From contig OZ316896.1 of assembly GCA_973895155.1 (NCBI GenBank), positions 8,618,001 to 8,682,000 on the forward strand: 64,000 bases of DNA. The letters are read 5' to 3'. A program made the position numbers and the translations under genes. Under the pieces are notes generated by a model. That model was not told the origin of the DNA, did no database searches, and saw nothing but the letters and a program-made list of their open reading frames with translations. The DNA comes from Marsupella aquatica. Taxonomy: Eukaryota > Marchantiophyta. Below, in pieces: positions 25,348 through 35,705 of this stretch (position 1 is the stretch's first letter; every line of letters begins with the position of its first letter).

Positions 25348-28300
25348 CTAGCAGTGTCGGTGGTGAACTGATGGCGATAGTGATTTGGTGAAGAGATCCG
25401 CACAGTTGTCTGCACTTGAAATCTGCAAAATGTTGATCTCTTTTCCATGTAACTCGTGGGTGTAGAAAAATTTCGGAGCTATGTGCTTCACGCGATCGCC
25501 TTTGATGAATCCTTTCGTGATCTGCTGTATACATGCTGCGTTATCCTCAAAAATGTTAGTAGGCTTCGTTAGTGGTGGTAGGCCGCATTTGGTGTTGATG
25601 TGGTTTATAAAGGATCATAACCAAACGGCTTCACGACTAGCCTCATGTAGAGCTAAGATTTCTGAGTGATTTGATGAGGTTGCTGTTAGGGTTTGTTTCA
25701 CGCTTTTCCAAGAAAAAGCGGTACCCCCTATAGTAAAAACGTATCCGGTTTGGGATTTTGCGGTATCAATGTCGGAGAGATATCCGGCATCCGCATATCC
25801 TATGAGTTCGTGGTTTGCACCGAATGGGTAAAATAACCCTGTATCGGTTGTGCCACGTAGATACCTAAATACGTGCTTAACTCCGTTCCAGTGTCTGGCT
25901 GTGGGAGTTGCACTATGTCTGGCTAGTAAGTTAACTGCAAATGCAATGTCTGGTCTGGTCTGATTTGCTAGGTACATTAATGCTCCTATTGCAGAAAGAT
26001 ATGGAGTTTCTGGTCCTAATATGGGTTCATGTTCTTCGCGCTTGCGAAAAACATCAGTGGTGTTTTCTAATGAACGTACAACCATTGGTGATGTCAATGG
26101 GTGTGCTAGGTTCATATTGAATTGTTTTAGGATCTTTTTCGTTTGTGTTGTTTGATGGAGCATCATGCTAGTGGGTAGGATCTCTAGTTGTAAGCCTAAG
26201 CAAAAGTTTGTATGTCCAAGGTCTTTCATCTCAAATGTGGATTTAAGACTGGTAATAGTATCTTCTGTAAGTTGGGGTGTCCCAAATATATTTAAGTCAT
26301 CAACGTAAATAGAAACGATGACATATTCATCATCCACATGTTTAATAAATAAACATGGTGTAATGGCATCATGGGAAAAACCCATGGCAATCATTTCATC
26401 AGTAAATCTTTGATACCATACTCTGCCACTTTGTTTCAGGCCATATAATGCCTTCAACACACGGATAGCTAGTCCGCGGCGAGTATTCCGTACGGTTGAC
26501 ACAGCGGTGTCATTATTATGAGTTACGTGTGTAGATGACACATGAGGTGTAACTTGAGATAATTGTGTGATAATCTTATGTAAATATGGGATGTGCGATT
26601 TAGCGCCTTGAGCTAAAGCTCGGCGACGTTGCTCCAACTTAGGAGGTGATCGCATATATAGACAGGTGTCTAAAGTGCCATATAAATATGCAGTTGCAAC
26701 ATCTAATTATCGCATTTGTAGTTGGTGGAAAATGGCAAATCCGATTAAATATCGGAATGTTGTGCTATCCATAATCGGTGAGTAAGTTTCATCGTAATGA
26801 ATTCCCGGTTGTTGGGTAAATCCTTTCCCTACCAAACGTGCTTTATAGCGTACAACTTGGCCTTTATCATTTCTTTTGCGGACGAATGTCCACTTGTAGC
26901 CAATGAGGTGTACGTCTTGTGGTGTTGGCTCGATTGGGCCAAAAGTGTGTCTGCTTAGTAGGGAATCTAATTCTCCATTTATAGCTTTTTGCCATTCAGG
27001 CCAATCTGGTCTGTTTTGGCATTCTAAGATGGATATTGGTTCTGGTGTTTCGTCTGTGATATGTGTTGCCACCATTAATGCAAAAGCATCATCTATTGAA
27101 GTAGTATTTCTATCCCACATCTCACCGGTGTGTGCGAAGTGGATAGAAATCTCTTCATGAGTTGTGGATTCTGTGTGGTCGGCATCAGGTGAAGGTGGTA
27201 TAGATGAACTGCGCCTTCTTGGTTGTTTATCCTTGGATCCCAAAGGTCTGCCTCGTTTTGCACGAGGTTGGGATGTACTAGTTGGCTCACTTGATAATTC
27301 GATGCGAGCAGGTGCTCTCGCAGCTGGAATATGTGAGCGGCTAACTTGGGATGTATCGACGAAAGCGTCGGGAAGTTCTTCCACAATCTTGTGGAGTTGT
27401 AAAATTCTTTGAACTTCTTTCTCCCCTTGATTCGTTCTAAGGTCTTGCCAAAATGGTGAGTGTCGTTCCCACTCCAAAGGTGGTTGTGGGTGTTTAGGCG
27501 TTATTAATGGTGGGTAAATGTGTTCGTCAAAATGGCAATCTAGAAATCTGGCTTTAAAAACGTCGCCAGTTGTTGGCTCCATATATCGGATTATGGACGG
27601 TGAGTCAAATCCAATGTATATCCCCAACTGTCGTTGGGGTCCCATCTTGGTTCGTTTGGGTGGAGTAATGGGGACCATTACTTGACATCCAAATGAACGA
27701 AGATGTGATAGGTCAGGTTTAATACCATTAACAATTTGGTATGGGCTATAGGTATTAAACGCCGATGGGCGATATTGGATTAATGCATTCGCTTGTAATA
27801 TGGCGTGTCCCCATGCTGAGACGGGGAGTTTTGACTGCATTAGTAATGGGCGTGCAATTAACTGAAGGCGTTTAATGACCGCTTCAGCTAATCCATTCTA
27901 GAAATGCACGTGGGGTACAGGATATTGTACGTCTATGCCAAGTGATGTGCAAAAGTCATCAAATGTTTCAGATGTGAATTCCCTTGCATTGTCTACCCTT
28001 AGTGTCTTAATGGGGTGATCTGGGAATTGTGCTTTCACGCAAAAGATTTGCGCCAAAATGCGAGGTATTACCATATTCCTCGTTGAAAGCAAGGTCACAT
28101 TTGACCATTTGGTTGATGCGTCAATTAAAACCATAAAGTAGCGGAAAGGTCCGCTTGGTGGGTTAATTGGCCCGCAGACATCAGCATGGATTATTTCCAA
28201 GAATTGGGGTATTTTAGTTGGCAATTTTGATGTCGTGGGCCTTGTTATTAACTTGCCGCGTGAGCATGCAGTGCATGGAGTGCTCACTGGGATGTGGCGT

Positions 28301-29958
28301 GTATTGATTGGAATGCCACTTGAATTCTTAATGATTTTTGTTAGCATTGATTGGCCGGGGTGGCCGAGGCGTGCATGCCATAGCGCATGCAATTCGCTTG
28401 TATTGGCGTTGTTATGCAGGCATTCAATTTGTGTTATGTAAAACCCGCAGGGATACGAGAAAAGTGTCTCTTTAATTATTTTCCCCTTAAGGGTGTTTTC
28501 AACCAAGTGAATGACCTCTTGGTCTCTGGTATCGCCCGTTTGGACATGTAGCCCATTTGCTCGTATATCTCTAAAGCTAAGGAGATTACGAGTTGCGTTT
28601 GGGGCAAAAATGGCAGATTCTATGTGTATTTCAGTACCCTACGGGAGTCTAATAGAGGCTGGGCCGAAGCCCTCTTCTATTTGACTAGGACCATTTATAG
28701 TGGTCAGGGATCTACGTGAGGGTGTAATCTTGTGGAAAAGGTGCCTATCCCTGAGGATAGTGTGCGTGGTCGCACTGTCGATAATACATGTGCTTGGGCT
28801 ATTTAAATCTGGTGTAGTGGAGCTACTTGCCACTAAGTGTGCCTCTGGTTGGGCAGGTAGGTCTGAAAAGTCTTGGAATGGGTCGCTAGATTCCATAAAC
28901 GCCCCGTGGGTTTCACGGGGTGGTGGTCTTGAGGTTTGTCTATCCTGGATGGACCGTTGATATAAATCTCTAAGATGTTGCGGGATTCTACAGTTTCTCG
29001 CGAGGTGGTTTGTCATGCCACATTCATGGCATTTCGGTCGTTCCCGTTGTTGTCGGGGTTGTGACCGATCATTCCTACGGTTGTTGTTGTATGGTCTACC
29101 ACCACCGCGTCCACCGCGTCCACCTCGTCCTCCGCGTCCGCCGTGTCCATCGCGTCCTCCACGTCCTCCGCGTCCTCCACGTCCACTAAAGGACCGTCTG
29201 AAATTGTGTTGTGGGCGTTGGTTAAAGAAACTCCCCCTGTTGGGGTTGTTTCTATGGTTGCCATTCCTACTGCGCTTAATGCCCTGCCTTGATGTGGAGG
29301 GTTCAGCGGTGTCGGTAAGATGTGTTTCACTCTGTGATCCTGAGGGCAGTGTGCCCGCAGGACGTTTTCTAGAGTTAACTAAAAGGAGTTCTTGGTTTCT
29401 TTCTGTGACTAGGAGGTGGGCTATGAGCTCGGAGTATTGCCCGAACTTCATGTTTCGATACTGTGTTGATAGCCACACATTCGATGAATGAAATGTCGAC
29501 AAGGTCTTCTCTAGCAGATCCTTGTCCATGACCGGCTCGCCACATAGTGCGAGGGTTGAGGATATTCTAAAGAGTTCGCTATTGTAGGCTGAAATTGAGG
29601 TGAAGTCCTGGACCCGCAGGTTGAGCCAGTCTTGTCTGGCTCTAGGTAATTCGACCAGTTTCTGGTGGTCGAATCGGGTCTGTAGGGCTGTCCATAGTTC
29701 CCGAGGGGTCGAAAGGTGCATGTATTGTCTCTGGAGGAATCTATGGATGTGGCGTCTCAGGAATACTAGGGCTTTCGATTCGTTGGCTTTAGTTAATGGG
29801 TCTGGTTGGGGTTCGCCAGCTAGTATAGGTTGAGCCATCCCTATAGCTGGGAGTAGGGTTAGCAAGGTTAGGTTTTCTTTTAGGTTCATGGACCATTCTA
29901 GGTAGTTGCCACCATCTATTTCTAGGGCGGGGAAGTTGAGTTTCTCAAGGTTGGCCAT
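25348..29958 (-). pseudogene. Copia gag-pol polyprotein with four in-frame stops
   Basis: A single frame runs from ATG 29958 to TAG 25348 (1536 codons) without any frameshift but with four internal stops: TAG 28639-28641, TAG 27898-27900, TAA 26707-26709, TGA 25615-25617. Gag has an RGG-rich block followed by a CCHC knuckle (CHECGMTNHLARNC). Protease shows IDSATTHTIL. Integrase shows the H-H-C-C finger (LWHARLGHPG and CTACSRGK) and the acidic residues in HADVCGP, RVDNAREF and NGLAEA. Reverse transcriptase has LKALYGLKQS and YVDD. RNase H has GYADAGY and IFEDNAAC. The stops sit after SIRLP, before NGLAEA, before LDVATAYLYG and after EAVWL, where relatives usually have Gln or Arg. The polyprotein cannot be made whole from this copy. 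I infer inactivation after insertion or mobilisation in trans. Confidence 0.93.
29090..29190 (-). repeat. Gly-Arg-Gly repeat coding block in gag
   Basis: Imperfect tandem 9-bp units on the plus strand (cgtcctcc/cgtccacc type) encode an RGG box just before the zinc knuckle. RGG boxes bind RNA, which suits a nucleocapsid role. The triplet periodicity also makes long open frames on the opposite strand that are not genes. Confidence 0.8.
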
Positions 29959-31897
29959 CTCTAAGTTCCTGGCGTGCAGCGGTGGTGTGCGTGTTTATAT
30001 TTAATGTATATAGTCAAAAGACAATGCACATTTGCCGCATGCAGTGGTGGAGAGAGGGTTGAGGAGAGCAATCTAAGTCGTGGGCTAGTAAATTAAGAAT
30101 GTTTGGGTTTTTTCAGAATTTAGGGTTTGCACTTATTAGGTTGGTTTTCTGTGTAAATGTATAACTGCAAGGATTCCTTTGTATTATCTTTTCCTTTGTT
30201 AAGCTGTGCAGTTATTCGGTTGTGCACTTATGGTTGCAGTTATGGGTGATGCTTTACTGGTGCTCTGGTTAAGCGCACATTATGCTTTGTAATTGAGGTC
30301 GCTTTGAGGGAAATTGTAATTAGAGGGGGTTTACGGTTATGTGCGGTTAGGAAGTTTGCACTTAGCGGGTTGAGGTTTCTTCGACGTTCTGTCGATGATT
30401 TTGTGCCTTGATGTTGCGCTTTCTGCCTTGGGGTTGCCTCTTCTCGCGACCTTCAGATCCCTTGTGTCTGCTCGATTCTCCCCTTGCGCCTCAAGAATTT
30501 GGTCTTTAAGCTTCTTGCATCTCCTCTCACCTCGTTGCAGTCGGTACTCAATTTCGATTTCTTAACCTTGTCTCTCGCTGCGGCTGTATGAAGGGGATTC
30601 TCGATTGCTGTCCTTATCGTTTTTCCTTCCGGGACGACCTTCGTCCTTATGAGTTCTCTATGTCCTTATGTATCTGCTTATCGTTCCTTTGGCTTCGCGA
30701 GTTCCTGCAGTGACCTCTCTTCTCCCTCGATCTTCAGCCTTCAATCGATCACGGATTTTCTTTGCCTCTCAGTGATCGTCGACGAGAAGTCAGGGTAGCA
30801 GGGGTACCGAAAGTGGAGTCAACGTAATCGGCAGTTGAGGTGTTCCTGGCAGATTTCTTTGGATTCGCCCTCTGTCCTATGCGCTTCCAACTCGTGATTC
30901 CTCTTGCTTCGCCTTCTGGTCCTGGTCACTTCACCTCTCGATTCAGGCATCATCGATCCATCGCTATCCACTCTCCCTCAATTTTCGGAAGATTATATGG
31001 CCTCGTCTCCTCTATTTTCGAAAGTACTTATGGTATCCTCATTGTACTTTCTTGCTGCGCCTGTGATTGACGGACCTTATCACCTCCGATCTCCGTAAGC
31101 TTTTCAAAGTTTCGTCGCTCCCTTTCGATCTGGAGTTCGCTAAATGATATTGAGGCCGGCTCTTGCTGATTGGGGCTCAATTCTGGATCGATTGCTCCAA
31201 TCCTTGTTCCAATCTCTTATCGCAGTCGTGAGGATCTAGTATGCTTCTTCTTTCCGATCTCTCTCGGTTTCTGTTTAGAATTCTGCCATGCAACATCAGG
31301 TTTCTACCGAGCTTGTGCGCCGCTCATCGATCTGTCCTTAGCCGATCCTCTGGTGGGCTTGCTGCTCGTAGCCTTTGTAAAGACTTTCGGCCATGTTGCC
31401 CAATGCTGGCTTTGCGACTTGCCTCCTGCGTAGCCTTTTTGAAAAGGTTTCTGTAGTAATTGGCTGGATCGAGAGTGGACCAGGCCTGGCGATGATTTCC
31501 GATGACCTCTCGCTGCTCGCGGCCCTTCTCACGATGTGTTCCTTCGTTTTTCTCTGTATCGATTCTGCAGGTGACAGTTTCCTTATGCCTTCGATCGTCA
31601 ACTGAATTTCTTCGATTGCAGCCAGCATCTATGGTTTATTCCTTTCAAAGGATTTCTGTGAGCTTTCGGTCGTCGGTCGCTAGCGCTCCCTACGAGTTCC
31701 TCTGGCTTTCTATTCTCGTTTATTCTGTGGGCCTCTTCAACCTTCTTTCGTGGTCCCTCTAACATATCTTCTTTTCCAGGTTGAAATTTCTCCACATTCG
31801 CATCATTCTCTTTGGGGAAAGCTGGAATTCAGATTCTCAAAAAAAATTCTCATCTCCCGTTTCGTGCTCGGCTAGTCTAAGGCTCGTGCTGATAACG
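29959..31897 (-). other. Long 5' leader of the copia element
   Basis: There are 1.9 kb between the 5' LTR and the gag ATG, purine-rich on the coding strand. It holds sense-strand frames of up to 96 codons (31628-31338 and 31795-31598) without recognised domains. The primer-binding-site-like sequence adjoins the LTR. The rest could be captured sequence or an expanded regulatory leader. Confidence 0.6.
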
Positions 31898-32005
31898 TGT
31901 TTGATGGTGATAACAAATGGTATCAGTATAGTCTCGGTAATGGTACATATGGTGGTGCCGGGATGACCGGCTGATCCGGTCCTCCGGTCAAGGTAGAGTC
32001 TAACA
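31898..32005 (-). repeat. 5' LTR of the copia element
   Basis: This copy is identical to 24863-24970 and is followed by the duplicated target CTCAT at 32006-32010. An imperfect inverted motif (ggatgaccggctgatccggt) lies inside. Confidence 0.95.
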
Positions 32006-33636
32006 CTCATCACAGTGAGTTAGTTATTCAGGCTTTTTCAGTACTGGATGCATGGGTCCTCTCCTTCCGCTTTGTCATCGAAGCCCTCGACCATTCTGTA
32101 CCGTTCCGATTACCTAGCTACCGACGTGAATCGCGAAGAAGCAAACTCCATCTCACCTACACAGTACTTACTTCGGTGAAAAGTAGGCTCGACCGACGAT
32201 TCACAGAAAGGCAGCTTTTGTCACCGCCACGGTCCTAGATTCGTAGTCGTGAAGAGAGTACGATACTACGATCCGGGTATGAACAGTCAACTGACGGTAT
32301 AATGTAGCAACGAAATGCGTAGTTCACATCCAGTCAGAACTCAAATGATCGGAACATTTATCAAGCTGAAAAGAACAAAACTGCAGTAAACGTGACTGCA
32401 CTTCAAATCAGAGCTCCCCAAATTCTGATATCGCCAGTTTGGGTATAAAAGCCGAGAGCTCTTGGAGTGTTTGGAGCACCAATTTGATGTACGTGCGTTT
32501 CACCCAGCTCGTAGAGTAATTGTAGTATCGACCGACGAGACTACAGTAGCTCTCGTATTCTTCTAATTACGGAATGCAGCATTCCCGAGCTTCCTAGGGG
32601 CGTGGCTTGACGGTGGAGCGAATGTAAAGCTTCTTACTGCATGTAGAGGAGAGGTCCGTCAGTGATGATTATATCTTTTAACAGTTAAAGTCATCGTACA
32701 GTACAGTCCAATGCAATCGGGAATGTTTACGGCGGATTCTCGCGAATACCGGGCTACCTCTAATAAGCCATAGGGCTCTTTGCAAGGTAGCTAGGGCACT
32801 TTCACTTTGCAATCCAGACGGGAATCCAAATCGAAGATATTAATTCAAAGATTGCATGCACACTGAAGTGCGCTATAACGGCGCCCATGTCAATCCAAAA
32901 CCTTCCGCAAATCGCAAACACTGTTCCGGTATATATTCCAGATGAAATGGAAGGGCGGAGCCCGGACGAGCGGTGTCATGAAAATCACCTGCACAATAAT
33001 GGAGAAACTTTTCCCACCTCGTGCTCCATGCACTGAGTTTCCTACTTTCCTACTGAACCTGATGACCCGATGAAATGTCTCTAGGCTTCCTACAGTATCG
33101 ATCATGTTTCTATTGCCTTAAAAATCTTATTGAAATCCATTCAGTGAAACATTTAGTGAGCACCGTCGGTGTTGTCCCCTACACTCATCATGTGCACAAA
33201 GACAACGTTTTGTGGGAGGCCTTCAAAGATGTCATTGAATCCTATTCCCCGTGCAAGACAATATCTTGCTAAATTTGGGGTTTCATCGAATTCGTTTCAC
33301 CATGTAACCTCTGTTCTCATTGGAGGCTGCCTTGAATTGGGCAGCCGGTGATTACCGTCACATCACAATCAGTATAAACCCTAAGATCTGAGAGAAAGAC
33401 TGCAGTTGATTGCGTTGATTTGCGCGTGTTATCAAAGCCAAGATACGTTGAATCACTCTATCCTGACCCTGTTTGATATCAAAATCATGGGTTTCGTTAG
33501 TAAAATCAGAGCCCATGCATCCGCTGACTAAAAATGGGAAAACCCCCTGTACGTTCGTCGGTAGCCAAATATGTGGTGTCCATGCACTTGCCGTTGCTAC
33601 AAGACAACACAAGTTTGGATTTCATATGTCAGCCTA

Positions 33637-33686
33637 CTCAATCATGGCTGTGTATCGGTCGAGGCTTCCATACACAGCCATGATTG
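33637..33686. repeat. Perfect 18-bp inverted repeat with 14-nt loop
   Basis: The arms tcaatcatggctgtgtat and atacacagccatgattga are exact complements. The stem is too short and too perfect for a typical plant miRNA precursor, but it could form a cruciform or an RNA hairpin. Confidence 0.9.
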
Positions 33687-34044
33687 AATTCCGACTTCCA
33701 TCCTAGCTTCAGAAGCCTACGCTTGTATTCATCCAGCATCCATGCAAACTTTACTACTGTACTAACCGATGCGTGGAGAGATCTTAATTGCTTTTACCCT
33801 TGGCAAGAATTCTCGAGCTGCTGCCTGATTCCCAACAGCCTAGACTAGAAAAAAGCCTTAGATAGTCAAAACTCCTCGACGGGCGGACTCTGCGTGGGAC
33901 CGGACCGGGACTGTAGAGTTTGCCATGAAACCACATCAATCATCGAATAGTGATGATTCATCGAGAAATAATCGGTGAAGTTGGTTAAAGTTGAATTAGA
34001 GTCAGATTCCTTGTAATTATCAGACCACAGTTGTCTTTTTTTCA

Positions 34045-34070
34045 CCGGACCTCTCTTTTGTGAGGTCCGG
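34045..34070. terminator. Short GC-rich hairpin
   Basis: The 9-bp arms ccggacctc and gaggtccgg are separated by 8 nt. It follows a T-run (34037-34042) rather than preceding one, so a terminator function is doubtful. It is listed for its structure. Confidence 0.3.
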
Positions 34071-35062
34071 ACCTTTGCAAACGGCGTTGGTGCGTCCAGG
34101 ATTTCACAGGTTGTTCGGTTGTAAAGTCGAGTTAGACCGGACTGTGCAAACTGAAGTCAGAGGATTGCGATTGAATAGTCTGTAGCAGTAAATAATGTAC
34201 CCCACACGAGATACATGTGTAGCACCAGGCAATCCGAGATTCCGAGGGGACGGGTAGATTTTGGTTATGATTGCTTGATTATCGTTATTCTAGAGATTCG
34301 ATTTAAAACTATTTTTGTCACTGCTCGCATACTGCGCCTGGGTTCAGTGCACAGTCGTCGTTACACTAATTTTCATAAATTTACCTGTTCCAATGAAGCT
34401 CGATCGCCAGCCACAGATATAAACCTTCCCTGGGACTCACCGTTCAACCAGCTTTGCCAACCCATCCACCTTGACATGTGTCCAACTAACCACAATTCTA
34501 GCTCAGAGTGGGTTTCTAAATATTCTTAGGGTTGACTTAGGACATTTAGAAGCACAAGAGTTTTACACTTAGGGTCGTCCATAACGTTCTTCGTGTCCAA
34601 AGACGACCAATTTCGCACGAAATGTCCAGTTCTTAATTACCTCTGTTGAATGACATGCTCAATTTGTTCCAGTCATGATAAATCCCTTCACATTGTTCGT
34701 CTCGAAAGCGGTAGCAAAGCTAGGAAGACTTAGATTCAAAGCTTTCTCAAGACCATGTGACATGTTGGACTGTCACTCACTCGCTGTCGAGACTACTCTT
34801 TCGTTCATAGGGCTCCTGGAAGTCCTTATCTATCGCCAATAAAATCTATACACTACCGTTCACTCCTCTAGTGCAAAACGATCCATTCAACCGTGAAACG
34901 GCAATCCTGTGTCAATGATTACCAGTACGGTGGAGATAATGCACTCGATGATTTTAAGCAAAGACGTAGGCAATCATGACTTTACCTAAAATGGTTCTCC
35001 TATCATTAATTTTGTGGTGCTGACATGGGTCTGCAGTGCCCGTTTCGTATTCCGCTGCTTTA

Positions 35063-35705
35063 GGGGGGCTTTACAAGACCGTGGGGCCGTTCCAATTTTT
35101 TTCCAGTCTCCCAGATGTGATCCTAGCCGTGCATTCGTGAGAACTGGCCACACTTGACTTTACAAGACCCGGGGGGGGGACGTTTCCCGTCAGAGGATCC
35201 CGATCCTACATGGACATTAGTGGGGCCCGTGTAGGGCCCAGTTTTTGCAGACGTGTCACGGCCGTTCGGGCAAAGTTTTAGACCACCTCCTCGGGTGGTT
35301 TTTTCTTTCGTCCGTTTGGTCCATTGCTATATTCAGCCTTCGCATTAACTCTGACCCCACAGAAGCAACTATCCAGGCTTTACAAGACCGCGGGGGGCTT
35401 TACAAGACCGCGGGTCCACCATTGATTGAAAGAAAGACTGAGCTTGACGATCTTCTCCCGCGCAATCAAATATTTCATCCCCGTCAATTTTGGGAGTTAT
35501 CAAACAGCTGGCCCTTGTTTCTGTCTTTTCTGTGTCTCATCTCTCAAAGTGAGCCTTGTTCACTTTACATGAGGGCTGGGCGCCGTTCGCTGCAGCCTGG
35601 TAGTGTGTTTGCCCCCGTTTACTAATTTTAGTTCATTAAGTGGCCCCTGGCTTTGCTTTGGAAGAGGAGGGACTGAACGGCCCCCGCGGTCTTGTAAAGC
35701 CCCCC
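35063..35705. mobile_element. Tourist-like (PIF/Harbinger) MITE with internal end repeats
   Basis: The termini ggggggctttacaagaccg and its complement at 35685-35705 form an inverted repeat of about 30 bp, flanked by TTA at 35060-35062 and 35706-35708. The 3-bp TTA duplication points to PIF/Harbinger. The terminal motif ctttacaagacc recurs inside near 35158, 35378 and 35398, the last two as a 20-bp tandem pair. This suggests nested or repeatedly rearranged copies. Confidence 0.8.

Larger units (their letters stand above)
24863..32005 (-). mobile_element. Complete Ty1/copia LTR retrotransposon
   Basis: The 7143-bp element is bounded by two identical 108-bp direct repeats that start TG and end CA, inside a perfect 5-bp duplication. 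Coding is on the minus strand, so the 5' LTR is the right one. On the coding strand the 5' LTR is followed by CGTTATCAGCACGAGCC (plus-strand 31881-31897), the primer-binding-site position. The 3' LTR is preceded by ccaaaggggag (plus-strand 24971-24981), a polypurine tract. The order gag, protease, integrase, reverse transcriptase, RNase H is that of Ty1/copia (Pseudoviridae). LTR identity suggests recent insertion. The LTRs are unusually short, and the leader before gag is unusually long (1.9 kb). Confidence 0.96.
32011..35059. other. Intergenic region, no gene recognised
   Basis: A strong TATA-like box (gtataaaagc, about 32441-32450) has only an 11-codon frame beginning downstream of it, so no gene is assigned. 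Two clear hairpins (33637-33686 and 34045-34070) are listed separately. No frame over about 105 codons or recognisable domain is seen. Confidence 0.45.

Noticed and set aside
29015-29491. Long Pro-Arg-rich open frame (158 codons) on the plus strand
   Set aside because: It is the antisense shadow of the RGG-coding repeat of copia gag.
32441-32450. TATA-box-like gtataaaagc
   Set aside because: No open frame of useful length follows. It may be chance or an ncRNA promoter, but nothing supports either.
33637-33686. Hairpin considered as a miRNA gene
   Set aside because: The 18-bp perfect stem is too short for plant miRNA processing, and no extended pairing flanks it.
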